Virus record (IMG/VR): IMGVR_UViG_3300035698_012174
Coordinates: 1 to 29,488 of that record
Direction: 5' to 3' (one strand)
DNA length: 29,488 bases
From: a virus
The notes beneath the pieces are model-generated. The model was not told where the DNA came from. It did no database searches and saw nothing but the letters and a program-made list of their open reading frames with translations. Of this stretch, positions 6,081-13,819 are shown one piece after another. The position numbers and the translations under genes are program-made. Within the stretch, counting starts at the first letter, position 1. Each line of letters starts with the position of its first letter.

Positions 6081-6577
6081 CACTAGCCATGGAGGCGAGT
6101 GTTCTGAAAGAGGTCGCGGCCGCGTTCCGATTGATCGGAAAGGCTGAGAATGAGATAGAGAAGGCAATTCAGGTTGGCGTTGCTGCCGGTCAAAAATTGC
6201 TCGATCTCAAAGATGAGATGAAGCGCAAGCGTCCGAATGTGAATTTTGATGACTGGCTTGAGGGGAATTTCACTGATGCTGGTCGGGATCGGTGCAAAAA
6301 GCTCATGAAGGCTTCGAAGGGTGAGAACTCGCATCAGCAGGTGCTTCTGATGGGTTTGGTACCTGAAAAGCCAGCCGGTGAATCAACCAAACAGGCTGGC
6401 GGCATCACGGTTGGAAAGGTCCATCTGAGCCTGGCAAATAAACTATGCGAATGGCTTGGCCAATTTGAGAGCCGGGGTGAGATAACTGATGATCTGAAAT
6501 CTGACATGCGAGCGCTCTGGAAAAAGCTCAATGGCTTGTACGGGGTCGAGACACCCCCTAGTAAGGAATCTATTTAG
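6053..6577 (+). CDS. DUF3102-like protein
   Basis: 174 residues. The pattern AIQVGVAAGQKLLDLKDEMK, then FDDWLEGNF and GRDRCKKLMKAS (about residues 38-90), matches the layout of DUF3102-type phage/plasmid proteins (helix with A-x-x-x-G-x-x-L, W at the start of a second helix, then a motif around Met). In that family the role is unknown, and DNA binding is often suspected. The start at 6053 is favoured by the purine-rich GAGGAGAACAGAGAGAG upstream, although it lies inside the preceding gene. The ATG at 6089 is an alternative. The C-terminal third is a separate charged helical segment. Confidence 0.55.
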   Translation: MPKSTSKAIALAMEASVLKEVAAAFRLIGKAENEIEKAIQVGVAAGQKLLDLKDEMKRKRPNVNFDDWLEGNFTDAGRDRCKKLMKASKGENSHQQVLLMGLVPEKPAGESTKQAGGITVGKVHLSLANKLCEWLGQFESRGEITDDLKSDMRALWKKLNGLYGVETPPSKESI

Positions 6578-6806
6578 AACGCGGATTCGATGGGGTCTAG
6601 ACACACCAGTCGGAGAATCGAGCGAGTGTTTTGAAAATGTTGGTGTCGTGTCGCTGGTTGTGTCGGTTCCCTGTTTTGAGTGTTCAGTCTCATTAAGCTG
6701 ACTGCTGTTCATACGATGAAAAAAGGGCCAAAAAATAAAATTCAAAATTTGGAATTCTTCTTCTATCTCATGGGAAAAAACCGGTTCGGGTGAGTCCTTC
6801 TACTTT
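6578..6806. other. 229-bp non-coding gap before terminase, candidate cos/packaging region
   Basis: This is the largest gene-free stretch of the window. It holds GTCTAGAC (6595-6602), a perfect palindrome; three GTGTCG units within 23 bp (6643, 6648, 6660); an A/T-rich stretch with short inverted AATTC/GAATT arms (about 6738-6754); and AACCGGTT (6779-6786), another perfect palindrome. A 25-residue basic frame (6716-6793) is possible but unsupported. In lambda the packaging site lies just upstream of the small terminase gene and contains repeated terminase-binding units, so this is where cos would be expected. No promoter is convincing. Confidence 0.35.
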
Positions 6807-7547
6807 ATGCCAGGGGAAATGCAAAGAGACGCGAAAGCGTTGGCTAAGTTTTGGGGGGTTTCTGAGAGAACTGTTCAGCGATGGTGGGCGAAGCACATGC
6901 GGCCTGAGAGTGTGGATTGGATGAGGGATTGGGCTAGGACTGCGAGCCGGGTGCCTGACGCGGTTGAGTTAACGCTGAGACAGCTTGCGGGTGAAATTGG
7001 AACCGGGCGTGATGAGGAGTTGGCCGCGTTTCTGAGTGAGGTTGAAATTGGGGATGATCCAAGATCTGATTTAGATGATCTCTTGAGAATGAAGGGGTTG
7101 CTTAAAGCCAAGATAAAGCGGGCGCTTGATGACGGCAACGCGAATGATCTGAAGGTTTACAACACAGAATTGGTCAGAATCACCGAATCAATTCGCAAAA
7201 CTCGACTCATGCAAGAGAGATTGGGGATTGTTGAGGGGGAAACTCTTTCGCGTGAGGCGGCTGAGCAATTGGCTCATAGTTTGGTTTGGTGGTGTATGAG
7301 GTCAGTGGATACGGCTAAGCTTGATCTGTGTAAGCGCCTTTGCGGGCTGACTTTTCCTGAGGAGGTCTGGCAGGTGCTTGAGCCGTATTTGCTTTCATCG
7401 CTGGTTTATCTTCCGATCACTCGAAGCATTGAGCGTGAGCCTAGTGGGGTTTCTTTGCCGGTTTGGTTTACTGAGGCGTTGAGGAATGCGCTTGATGAGT
7501 TCGTTCATGAGGTGCCGGATGAGAGAGGGGTCGAGTCTGATGATTAG
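6807..7547 (+). CDS. terminase small subunit
   Basis: 246 residues. The N-terminus (about residues 9-33: AKALAKFWGVSERTVQRWW) is a helix-turn-helix of the Nu1/MerR-like kind that recognises packaging sites. The middle (about 85-130) is charged and helical and could support oligomerisation; the C-terminal half would bind the large subunit. It lies directly before a GpA-like large terminase and after the likely packaging region, which is the lambda order. It is longer than lambda Nu1 (181 residues). The next gene overlaps it by 8 bp. Confidence 0.75.
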   Translation: MPGEMQRDAKALAKFWGVSERTVQRWWAKHMRPESVDWMRDWARTASRVPDAVELTLRQLAGEIGTGRDEELAAFLSEVEIGDDPRSDLDDLLRMKGLLKAKIKRALDDGNANDLKVYNTELVRITESIRKTRLMQERLGIVEGETLSREAAEQLAHSLVWWCMRSVDTAKLDLCKRLCGLTFPEEVWQVLEPYLLSSLVYLPITRSIEREPSGVSLPVWFTEALRNALDEFVHEVPDERGVESDD

Positions 7548-9318
7548 GCGGCGGGGTACCCTGGACTACATTGAGCGGCACATGCCGATGGATTACGGCC
7601 TTTTTCGCCGGGATAGGATGCCAATGATTGTCGAGCCTCATGAGCTAATGGATCGAGCAACGGGTGAGATCGTTGTTTTGATGGGTAACGTCCAATCGTT
7701 CAAGACACTCGCCATTCAGCAACAGGCGATCGCGACGCCTTATTTGCGGTCGAGGCGGGCCTTGTGGTACTCTCAAACCAATCCGGCTCTTGGTGACTTG
7801 GTTGATGACAAGCTCAATCCAACACTCGATCAGATGGCCTCTTTCAAGCGTCTCATGTACCGTGATAAGGACAAGCGCGCGCGAACGCGGGTGATCTATC
7901 CTGAGGGTTCTTTGCTTTTGCGATCGGCAAATATTGCCAATAATCGAAATTCAAAATCCGCCGTTGATATCTATATCGATGAGCCGTGGCTTTTCGAGGA
8001 TGGTTGGCTCACTGAAATCCTCGATCGCAAAAGCGACTATGAGCACTGTTGCCGCGTTTTGATGGCGACCAGTGGCCCGGATGCCGGTGGCGAGGTGGAT
8101 GCCTTGGTTGAGGATTCCGACAAGCGCGAGTGGCATGCGGTTTGCCCTTATTGCTCAAAGCTTTTCCCGTATCATTGGGGTGATATAGAAACTGATTACG
8201 GCATGAAGTGGGAAACTTCCGAACGTACTCGCAACGATGATCTCTCTTGGAATTGGCCGGAATTGAAGGCAACGGTGCGATACGTTCCAAAGTGTTGTCT
8301 CAAGCCGCTCGAGTATAGCCCGGCCTTGCAGGATCGGATGAATCGCAACGGGGCGGGATACGTGCCAATGAACAAGCGTTTCAATCCTAAGAAGCACACG
8401 CGATGTTGGAACGCTCTGAGCAATAAGGATTGGCACACGCTGGTTGAAACATGGCTCACGGCAAACCTAGCCAAGCGGCGGGGCTCGCTCAAGCTCATAG
8501 AGAATTTCAAGCGAAAGCAATTGGCGGTTCCTTATTCGGAAGTGTTTGAGCACAAGGAAACGGCTGAGGCGTATGAGATAGGCGGATACAATATGCTTGA
8601 TGATTGGGCTGATGAGGCTGTGGATTCTCGGGGCCGTCCAATGAGAACCATGCAAGTAGACGTTCAAAAGGATCATTTCCGAGTTTCGATTCGGAAGCTT
8701 TCGAGGCGGTCGGAGTCTAGGCTTCATTATGCGAGCAAGGAATTAACACCGGGCAATTTGAAAGCGTTGGCTGAAAAAGAAGGGGTTTTTCGAAAACGGG
8801 TTTTCGTGGATTCTGGATACAATACGGCACGGGTGATGCGGTTGTGTGCTTTGTTTGGCTGGATTCCTTTAAATGGTGTGAAGCAACGGGAATTTACTGA
8901 TCCAACTGATGGAACTAGAAAGATTCATTCAGAGGTTTTACCTGAAAGGGTAAACTTAGGTATTAATAAGATTGTGACAGTTGGGAAATTCTATTTCAGC
9001 ACGCATGGCGCTCGCAATCTCTTCGAATTGTGGCGATCAATGTGCGATGAGGAACACGATCAAACGAAATCCTACCTTTGGACCGTCGCCAGCGATGCGC
9101 CTCGATGGTACTTGGATGAATTGAAAAACGTGGTGAAGATTAGGAAGCAACGCGCTCACGGTGGCTTCTATTTTGATTACGTCGAAACAGGTGAGGATCA
9201 TGCTCATGATTTGGAGGTGATGGGGACGGTTGCGGCGGCAATGGCTGGATACATAGGTGCTGAGAGCACGGAGGAATTGCCGTCTGAGGATGAGTCTAGT
9301 TCCCCTGGTCCCGGTTGA
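7540..9318 (+). CDS. terminase large subunit, lambda GpA-like
   Basis: 592 residues from ATG 7540, chosen because it overlaps the small subunit by only 8 bp. In-frame ATGs at 7486, 7495, 7507 and 7519 lie deeper in that gene. ATPase: an unusual Walker A, MGNVQSFKT (Lys55), and Walker B VDIYIDEPW (Asp147, Glu148). A CPYC pair and a CC pair near residues 205-255 may form a metal knuckle. The nuclease half shows the expected acidic residues: QVDVQKD (Asp374), VFVDSGY (Asp424) and EDHAHDLE (Asp553/Asp557). The enzyme cuts concatemers at the packaging site and pumps DNA into the prohead. The acidic Ser/Glu-rich tail may bind the portal. Confidence 0.9.
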   Translation: MIRRRGTLDYIERHMPMDYGLFRRDRMPMIVEPHELMDRATGEIVVLMGNVQSFKTLAIQQQAIATPYLRSRRALWYSQTNPALGDLVDDKLNPTLDQMASFKRLMYRDKDKRARTRVIYPEGSLLLRSANIANNRNSKSAVDIYIDEPWLFEDGWLTEILDRKSDYEHCCRVLMATSGPDAGGEVDALVEDSDKREWHAVCPYCSKLFPYHWGDIETDYGMKWETSERTRNDDLSWNWPELKATVRYVPKCCLKPLEYSPALQDRMNRNGAGYVPMNKRFNPKKHTRCWNALSNKDWHTLVETWLTANLAKRRGSLKLIENFKRKQLAVPYSEVFEHKETAEAYEIGGYNMLDDWADEAVDSRGRPMRTMQVDVQKDHFRVSIRKLSRRSESRLHYASKELTPGNLKALAEKEGVFRKRVFVDSGYNTARVMRLCALFGWIPLNGVKQREFTDPTDGTRKIHSEVLPERVNLGINKIVTVGKFYFSTHGARNLFELWRSMCDEEHDQTKSYLWTVASDAPRWYLDELKNVVKIRKQRAHGGFYFDYVETGEDHAHDLEVMGTVAAAMAGYIGAESTEELPSEDESSSPGPG

Positions 9319-9336
9319 CACTTCCCCTCTCTATTG
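9314..9336 (+). promoter_or_regulatory. GTTGACAC box before the gpW-like gene
   Basis: GTTGACAC (9314-9321) overlaps the terminase stop, and the next ATG lies 22 nt after the TTGACA. The same octamer precedes two other structural genes at nearly the same distance (11932, 15001). It resembles a -35 box, but a -10 at normal spacing would fall inside the gene. Confidence 0.5.
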
Positions 9337-9600
9337 ATGGCGGGCGAAGTCGACAGAGGCGTTTACAGGTTTTTCAGCGCGGCTGATATGGATGAGGAGA
9401 AGGCTCGCTATATCGACGCGGTTAAGTATTCCGCATCCGATGTTGCGAGCGATTCCGTAGATGGCGAGGCGTTCTCGTATGGGCCTCGACGGGATATGAA
9501 CCTTGACGAATGGGGCAATGAGATTCAGTTGGCCTATGTTCAACTAAATCCTTCCACTAATGCCTTTCCAGCTTCGCGGGCCGTTGCTGATATGACATGA
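9337..9600 (+). CDS. gpW-like head-tail joining protein
   Basis: 87 residues from ATG 9337; a TTG one codon earlier is less likely. The pattern AADMDEEKARYIDAV, then the short beta part VDGEAFSYGPRRDMNLDEWGNEIQLAYVQL, fits the alpha-beta-alpha fold of gpW family proteins, which plug the portal and let the tail attach. gpW itself is 68 residues. The position between large terminase and portal is exactly that of lambda W. Its TGA overlaps the portal ATG (ATGA). Confidence 0.7.
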   Translation: MAGEVDRGVYRFFSAADMDEEKARYIDAVKYSASDVASDSVDGEAFSYGPRRDMNLDEWGNEIQLAYVQLNPSTNAFPASRAVADMT

Positions 9601-11105
9601 GCGGGCCGGGTCTCATTCTAGATCACAGGGGCAATCGAACGCCACCGGTTCAAGCGAAGTCCATGAGCAATGGGCTTTTTGACATTTCAAGGGATTCGCA
9701 ATTTAGAAAGTGGAGACCGAATATTTCGCGCGACCTCAAAGAGCTGATGCCTCAGTGGCGTACTCAGGCTCTTGTCTCTGACTCTCGGCACGTCTACACG
9801 AAAAGCGGCGGCTTGGTGGCGGCGACTGTTCACGGCAAGGCCGATGCGGTGACGGGGGAGGCGTGGCGGCCTGTCTACATGGGGCAAGATGCGGATTTTA
9901 AGCGCGTTGCTGAGCCCGCGATGGCTACGTGGCTCGATCGATCCGATGTGCGTGGGTCTGATTTTGATTGGCTCTCCAATGTTTGGACGGGCTCCAAAGA
10001 GATCGATGTTGGGGGAGATTTCTTCATTGTCTTCACCTATGCTCAAGATGGCAAGTATCCATTATTAAAATACATAGAGAGTCATCGGGTGGGGAACCGT
10101 TTCGGCCAAGACAAGGTGGAGAAGGGCTCGCTCAAGGGCAATCCGATCTCTCACGGCATTGTTTCGAACAGGAGCGGGCGGGCCATCGCCATCCAAATTT
10201 TAGGGGCTACTGAAAAGGAGGATGAAATTCTTTCCATGCGATCGGTCGCACGGGCTTTCGATCCTCGCTGGTTTAGTCAATTGCGGGGCATTCCCTCACT
10301 GGCTTTCTCGATTCTTGACTGGTACGATATCGGTGAAATCAAGGAAGGCGAAAAGATTGCCAATAAGGTTTTCTCGAAGCTCACATTGATGAAAAAAACG
10401 GCTAGCGGAAAAGCTCCAAGCTATGCTCAATTGCTCGAAGGTGCCGATCATATGGATACGGATGGAAACGTGGATTTGAGCGCGCCGGGCATTGAGCAAA
10501 TCGCAGATGGGATGATTCAGTACGTCAAAAACACCGGCGATCTTGAAGCGTTTACTGCCGATCGACCAGGCAACGGCTGGCTTCCTTTCATGGAGTATTT
10601 GACGCGGGGTGCGATCGAGGGTTGTGATTGGCCCGCTGAGCTAGTGATGAGAATGAATCTCTCAGGTGCGGCGGCTCGTAGCGTAGTCAAGCGAGCCAAC
10701 CGATCAGCCAAAAGGCGTCGCAATGTGCTCAGTCGACCATTCAGGCGCGGGCTCCTGCATGGGGCCTCCGGGCTAATTGGCATGGAGGAAATCCCATTCA
10801 CTGATGATTGGTGGAATTGGGATTTCACCAAGTCCGAGGAGCTGAGTCTAGATGATGGCAACGACCGGAAAGCTGAGCGTGAGGATTTCAAGCTAGGCTT
10901 CACCGATCGACGCACGGTGATTGAGAAGCGGCATTCAATGCCTTATGAGAGTTGGATCGATCGCACCATTGCCGATGAGAAACTTTTGACGGACAAATGC
11001 GATGAGGCCGGGTTGGACATTCAGCGAATCTCCATGCTCACGCCAAATGGCAACGAAAAATTTGACGATACGGGAAAACCCAAAAACGAAGGTATTCAAG
11101 AATGA
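9597..11105 (+). CDS. portal protein, lambda gpB-like
   Basis: 502 residues. Early segments (QWRTQALVSDSRHVYTKSGG, then WLDRSDVRGSDFDW and IDVGGDFFIVFTY) match the order of features in lambda-type portal proteins: an arginine-rich start, a W-containing linker and a GD-x-F/V strand. The dodecameric portal forms the DNA channel at one head vertex and docks the terminase. The C-terminus (about 420-480) is charged and would form crown or barrel helices. The neighbours gpW and S49 protease are in canonical order, and ATGA overlaps occur at both ends. Confidence 0.85.
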   Translation: MSGPGLILDHRGNRTPPVQAKSMSNGLFDISRDSQFRKWRPNISRDLKELMPQWRTQALVSDSRHVYTKSGGLVAATVHGKADAVTGEAWRPVYMGQDADFKRVAEPAMATWLDRSDVRGSDFDWLSNVWTGSKEIDVGGDFFIVFTYAQDGKYPLLKYIESHRVGNRFGQDKVEKGSLKGNPISHGIVSNRSGRAIAIQILGATEKEDEILSMRSVARAFDPRWFSQLRGIPSLAFSILDWYDIGEIKEGEKIANKVFSKLTLMKKTASGKAPSYAQLLEGADHMDTDGNVDLSAPGIEQIADGMIQYVKNTGDLEAFTADRPGNGWLPFMEYLTRGAIEGCDWPAELVMRMNLSGAAARSVVKRANRSAKRRRNVLSRPFRRGLLHGASGLIGMEEIPFTDDWWNWDFTKSEELSLDDGNDRKAEREDFKLGFTDRRTVIEKRHSMPYESWIDRTIADEKLLTDKCDEAGLDIQRISMLTPNGNEKFDDTGKPKNEGIQE

Positions 11106-11932
11106 GATACGCGCACATACTGAGAGAGCTTTGCTTTTCACCTTGGCTCATTGATGCCGGTCAATACAGGGTGCTTTGGGGCCTCATGGAGTCCAATCTT
11201 GCTAAAACGGCGGCCCCTCAGGCAGTCGATCAGGGCTTGTGGCGTTCCCGGCGTTCTTTTTCGATGGCGGGTGAGATCGCTGAGATCCATGTTTTGGGTA
11301 CTACAGCCAAGGGCCTCACCTCTCTTGAAGAGTCCTGTGGCAACACTTCCTATGAGTCGATCCATGCCGATATCGACCGGGCTGAGCGTGAAAACGCATC
11401 CGCCATGATTTTCAATTTCGAAACGCTTGGCGGTCACTCTTTGGGCATCCATGATCTGGCTCAGCGTATCCGGCAGCATGATATTCCATCGGTGGCCTAT
11501 ACGGAAACCTATATGTGCTCGGCGGGTTACCACTTGGGGGCGGCGTGCGACCTGATTGTAGCTCAGCAAGACGCTGAGGTGGCGAGCATTGGGTGCATTT
11601 ACATGGTTTCGGCTCCGAGTGAGGCTGAAGTGGCGGCGGGGCTTGTGCCTGTGGTGGTGACCAATAGGGAGGCCACTTTGAAAACGCTGGGATACACTCC
11701 GATGAATGACGAGCATGTTGCCCATTTGGAGGAGCGTGCTCAGGAAAAGTTTGATGAGTTCAAGGCATTTGTCACGGCCTCTCGATCCATCCCGGCTGAG
11801 GCAATGAAAGGCCAGTCAATCGCGGCGGGCAAGGGTATCTTCATGGACCTAGTTGACGAAATTGGCGACTATGGCAAAGCCCTAGAGCAAGCGGTTGAGC
11901 TGGGTGAGATCGCCCAAATAAAAGTGAATTAG
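11102..11932 (+). CDS. S49 (SppA/lambda gpC-like) prohead protease
   Basis: 276 residues. The serine nucleophile sits in CSAGYHLGAACD (Ser140), followed by the family's ASIGCIYMV strand. The likely general base is Lys194 in TLKTLGYTP. The SppA signature LVDEIGDYGKAL lies near the C-terminus. The usual SPGG oxyanion segment reads ETLGGH here, a mild departure. These phage peptidases clip portal, scaffold or capsid proteins during prohead maturation. In lambda the scaffold Nu3 is nested in gene C; here a separate scaffold-like gene follows instead. Confidence 0.85.
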   Translation: MRYAHILRELCFSPWLIDAGQYRVLWGLMESNLAKTAAPQAVDQGLWRSRRSFSMAGEIAEIHVLGTTAKGLTSLEESCGNTSYESIHADIDRAERENASAMIFNFETLGGHSLGIHDLAQRIRQHDIPSVAYTETYMCSAGYHLGAACDLIVAQQDAEVASIGCIYMVSAPSEAEVAAGLVPVVVTNREATLKTLGYTPMNDEHVAHLEERAQEKFDEFKAFVTASRSIPAEAMKGQSIAAGKGIFMDLVDEIGDYGKALEQAVELGEIAQIKVN

Positions 11933-11961
11933 TTGACACGGTGCTCATTTTTCAATGAGCA
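11932..11961 (+). promoter_or_regulatory. GTTGACACGGT box plus hairpin over the start codon
   Basis: GTTGACACGGT spans 11932-11942. Bases 11942-11949 (TGCTCATT) are perfectly complementary to 11954-11961 (AATGAGCA) around a TTTC loop, so the ATG at 11955 lies in the right arm of an 8-bp stem. The same box, with a shorter hairpin in the same place, recurs at 15001-15027. Confidence 0.55.
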
Positions 11962-12452
11962 ATAAAATCGACGCCATCAAGGCCAGGCTTGGCCTCAGTA
12001 AGAAAAACGCGGATTTAGATTCCGCATTTGCCGCGAAGCTATTGGCGAAGGTCGAAGGGTTCGATTTTGCTGCTGCGCTTGAGGCGAAAAACGAAGAAGC
12101 TCTTGCCGAGCACTGGAACGGAATCATTGCCGAGCGCGATGAGGCCAAAACTCAGCTCACCGAGCAAAACAAAGATCTTGATGAGATCTATGGCGCTCTT
12201 GAGATCGCAAAGCCAACCAAGACACCTGAGGGCAAAAAGCCTGACCTCAAGCAAACCGTCAAAGCTGCCACCGATAAAAAGGTGATCAAGAAAGTTTCTG
12301 AGGCCGGTGTGCAAGTCGATGACATCCCCGGCGACAAGAATGATCCCGACGGATCCGCCTACGAAACGTGGAAGGCGATGGAGTCTGGTGCCAAGAAAAA
12401 CAAATTCTACGCAGAGAACAAAGAGGAGATCTTCGAGTCAGGGCAGGTTTAA
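11955..12452 (+). CDS. scaffold-like head assembly protein
   Basis: 165 residues, highly charged and helical. Helices at about residues 20-70 (AFAAKLLAKVEGFDFAAALEAKNEEALAEHW) are followed by a Pro/Lys linker and a second charged region. Between the protease and the major capsid gene this is the usual profile of a scaffolding protein, or of a decoration/head protein such as lambda gpD. The lack of beta segments favours scaffold. The start codon is buried in a hairpin, hinting at controlled translation. Confidence 0.55.
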   Translation: MSNKIDAIKARLGLSKKNADLDSAFAAKLLAKVEGFDFAAALEAKNEEALAEHWNGIIAERDEAKTQLTEQNKDLDEIYGALEIAKPTKTPEGKKPDLKQTVKAATDKKVIKKVSEAGVQVDDIPGDKNDPDGSAYETWKAMESGAKKNKFYAENKEEIFESGQV

Positions 12453-12527
12453 TCGGATTTTTTTAAATTGTAGGGGAGAAAAGAATACACCTAACCAATA
12501 AATACTAATTTAATCTAATTTTTTAAA
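12453..12527 (+). promoter_or_regulatory. A/T-rich leader before the capsid gene
   Basis: 75 bp with A/T runs (ATTTTTTTAAATTG, AATACTAATTTAATCTAA, TTTTTTAAAATG) and GGGGAGAAAAG in the middle. There is no Shine-Dalgarno close to the ATG. It could carry a capsid promoter or an A/U-rich translation enhancer, but no -35/-10 pair is convincing. It is markedly different in composition from the flanking genes. Confidence 0.3.
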
Positions 12528-13376
12528 ATGGCAATTGATACAGCATTATACGATCAAATTATCAGCAACCGAGTTCAGGTTGTTTTAGCGGCGATTTTGG
12601 CGCCTTTCCGGGGTTTCTCAACTAACTTTACTGAAGAGTATGAGGCCGCAAAAAAGGGTGTCTCGATGAAGGTTGGCCTAGCGAGCGGCGGCACGGTGGT
12701 TGCGGATCCTACTGACTATGAGGCAGGGGCCTCGAATATTGCGCCAATCACGGTTGGCCTGAGTGAATACAATGTCAGTTGGCCGGTCACTAACAAAGAA
12801 TTGAACGCTTCAAGCGTGGCAACTCTTGAGAACAGCTTGCAACCCAATATCAACAATATGGGCATTGCCCTTTGGGATATTTGCGCTGCTCTGATGACGG
12901 CGGCCAACTATGGAACAGCACTTACGGCGGCTCAGAATCTCTTCGGTAGCGATGACCTGAAAACTTCTTGGGCCTCGATTCCGCTTGTGATGAACAAGCA
13001 TATTGTTTTGGATTCCACGGCCTACGCAGAAATCTTGCCGGTGAATAAAGACGGCTTTTCGCTCTCTGATGTCGGTGCGTATGGTTTCAATGGTATCCAT
13101 AATGCTACTAAATGGGATGCGGCTGAGACTAATGTGTATGGGTTCGTTGGTGGGCCTGAGGCGATGGCTCTAGGCTCTAAACTGCCTGAGGTGCCAAAGG
13201 CTCTCGCAAACGTCATCGAAGAAATGCGCGTCATAACGGTGCCGGGTATTGATTTGAAGCTCCTGTATATTCGCTGGGCCTCATCCAAGACTCGTACAGA
13301 GTGGGCATCTTTGAGTGTCTACTTTGGGGCGGCGGTTGCTCAAGGCGCTGCCGGTGCGGTCATTAAATCTGCATAG
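12528..13376 (+). CDS. major capsid protein
   Basis: 282 residues. Helical N-terminus (about 1-30), a Gly/Val-rich segment with ISxxVQVVLAAIL, then long alternating strands and helices (GLSEYNVSWPVTNKELNASS; LENSLQPNINNMGIALWDICAALM), as expected for an HK97-fold coat protein. Gene order (protease, scaffold, this gene, connector) and the strong terminator immediately downstream, typical of capsid genes made in excess, support the call. The conserved C-terminal part contains IDLKLLYIRWASSKTR. I cannot tell which coat-protein subfamily it belongs to. Confidence 0.8.
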   Translation: MAIDTALYDQIISNRVQVVLAAILAPFRGFSTNFTEEYEAAKKGVSMKVGLASGGTVVADPTDYEAGASNIAPITVGLSEYNVSWPVTNKELNASSVATLENSLQPNINNMGIALWDICAALMTAANYGTALTAAQNLFGSDDLKTSWASIPLVMNKHIVLDSTAYAEILPVNKDGFSLSDVGAYGFNGIHNATKWDAAETNVYGFVGGPEAMALGSKLPEVPKALANVIEEMRVITVPGIDLKLLYIRWASSKTRTEWASLSVYFGAAVAQGAAGAVIKSA

Positions 13377-13419
13377 TTTGAATTCTTTTCCATAAAATAT
13401 ACATCCCGTAATGATCCGG

Positions 13420-13460
13420 GGCCGGTTGGGGCTTGTAACCCCAATCGGCCTTTTCCTTTT
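13420..13460 (+). terminator. Rho-independent terminator after the capsid gene
   Basis: GGCCGGTTGGGG (13420-13431) pairs with CCCCAATCGGCC (13439-13450): 12 bp with a single G-T wobble. The 7-nt loop CTTGTAA separates the arms and TTTTCCTTTT follows. It lies 43 bp after the capsid stop and 12 bp before the next gene. It would reduce, but not necessarily abolish, read-through into the tail genes. Confidence 0.9.
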
Positions 13461-13471
13461 AAACGTATCCG

Positions 13472-13819
13472 ATGGCGAAATACAAACCGCATAGTTATCA
13501 GCATCAAAGAGTGGACTACTCTTTGAGGCAGAAATGCGAGCGAGGGCGTGAGGCAACTTGGGTACCGCGTGATGGGCAACCGGCTATCGTGTTCAATGGC
13601 GTGTTTGGCCCGGTGGATCGTAGTTCATCGATCGGCGGCTTTGGCGAGGATTCTCAGCTTGTGGGGGTGTTTACAACTGTGCGAAGCAACTTCGATGAGG
13701 CTCAGGTTTTCCAGCCTCACGGGCGTTTGACGATCGGGTCGGATGTTTACCGGGTGATCAATCCTGTCACGGTGGGCCAAGTCTCCATCAAATTCGCTCT
13801 AGGCGATGGCAAAGCATGA
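13472..13819 (+). CDS. head-tail connector (FI/FII-like position)
   Basis: 115 residues, beta-rich (AIVFNGVFGP, LVGVFTTVRS, LTIGSDVYRVINP), basic at the N-terminus. Small beta proteins right after the capsid gene in lambda-like phages are the head-completion/stopper proteins (gpFII type) or head-tail adaptors. The strand pattern fits, but there is no diagnostic motif. It is the first gene after the terminator, and its stop overlaps the next start (ATGA). Confidence 0.5.
   Translation: MAKYKPHSYQHQRVDYSLRQKCERGREATWVPRDGQPAIVFNGVFGPVDRSSSIGGFGEDSQLVGVFTTVRSNFDEAQVFQPHGRLTIGSDVYRVINPVTVGQVSIKFALGDGKA

Noticed and set aside
7720-7740. GCGATCGC (HIP1-type) as a hint of a cyanobacterial host
   Set aside because: Only two copies were noticed in the window (near 7725 and 26875), far below the density typical of cyanobacterial genomes.
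9314-9343. GTTGACAC as a standard sigma-70 -35 box
   Set aside because: A -10 at 16-18 bp spacing would fall at or after the ATG, and no TATAAT-like hexamer is present at these sites.
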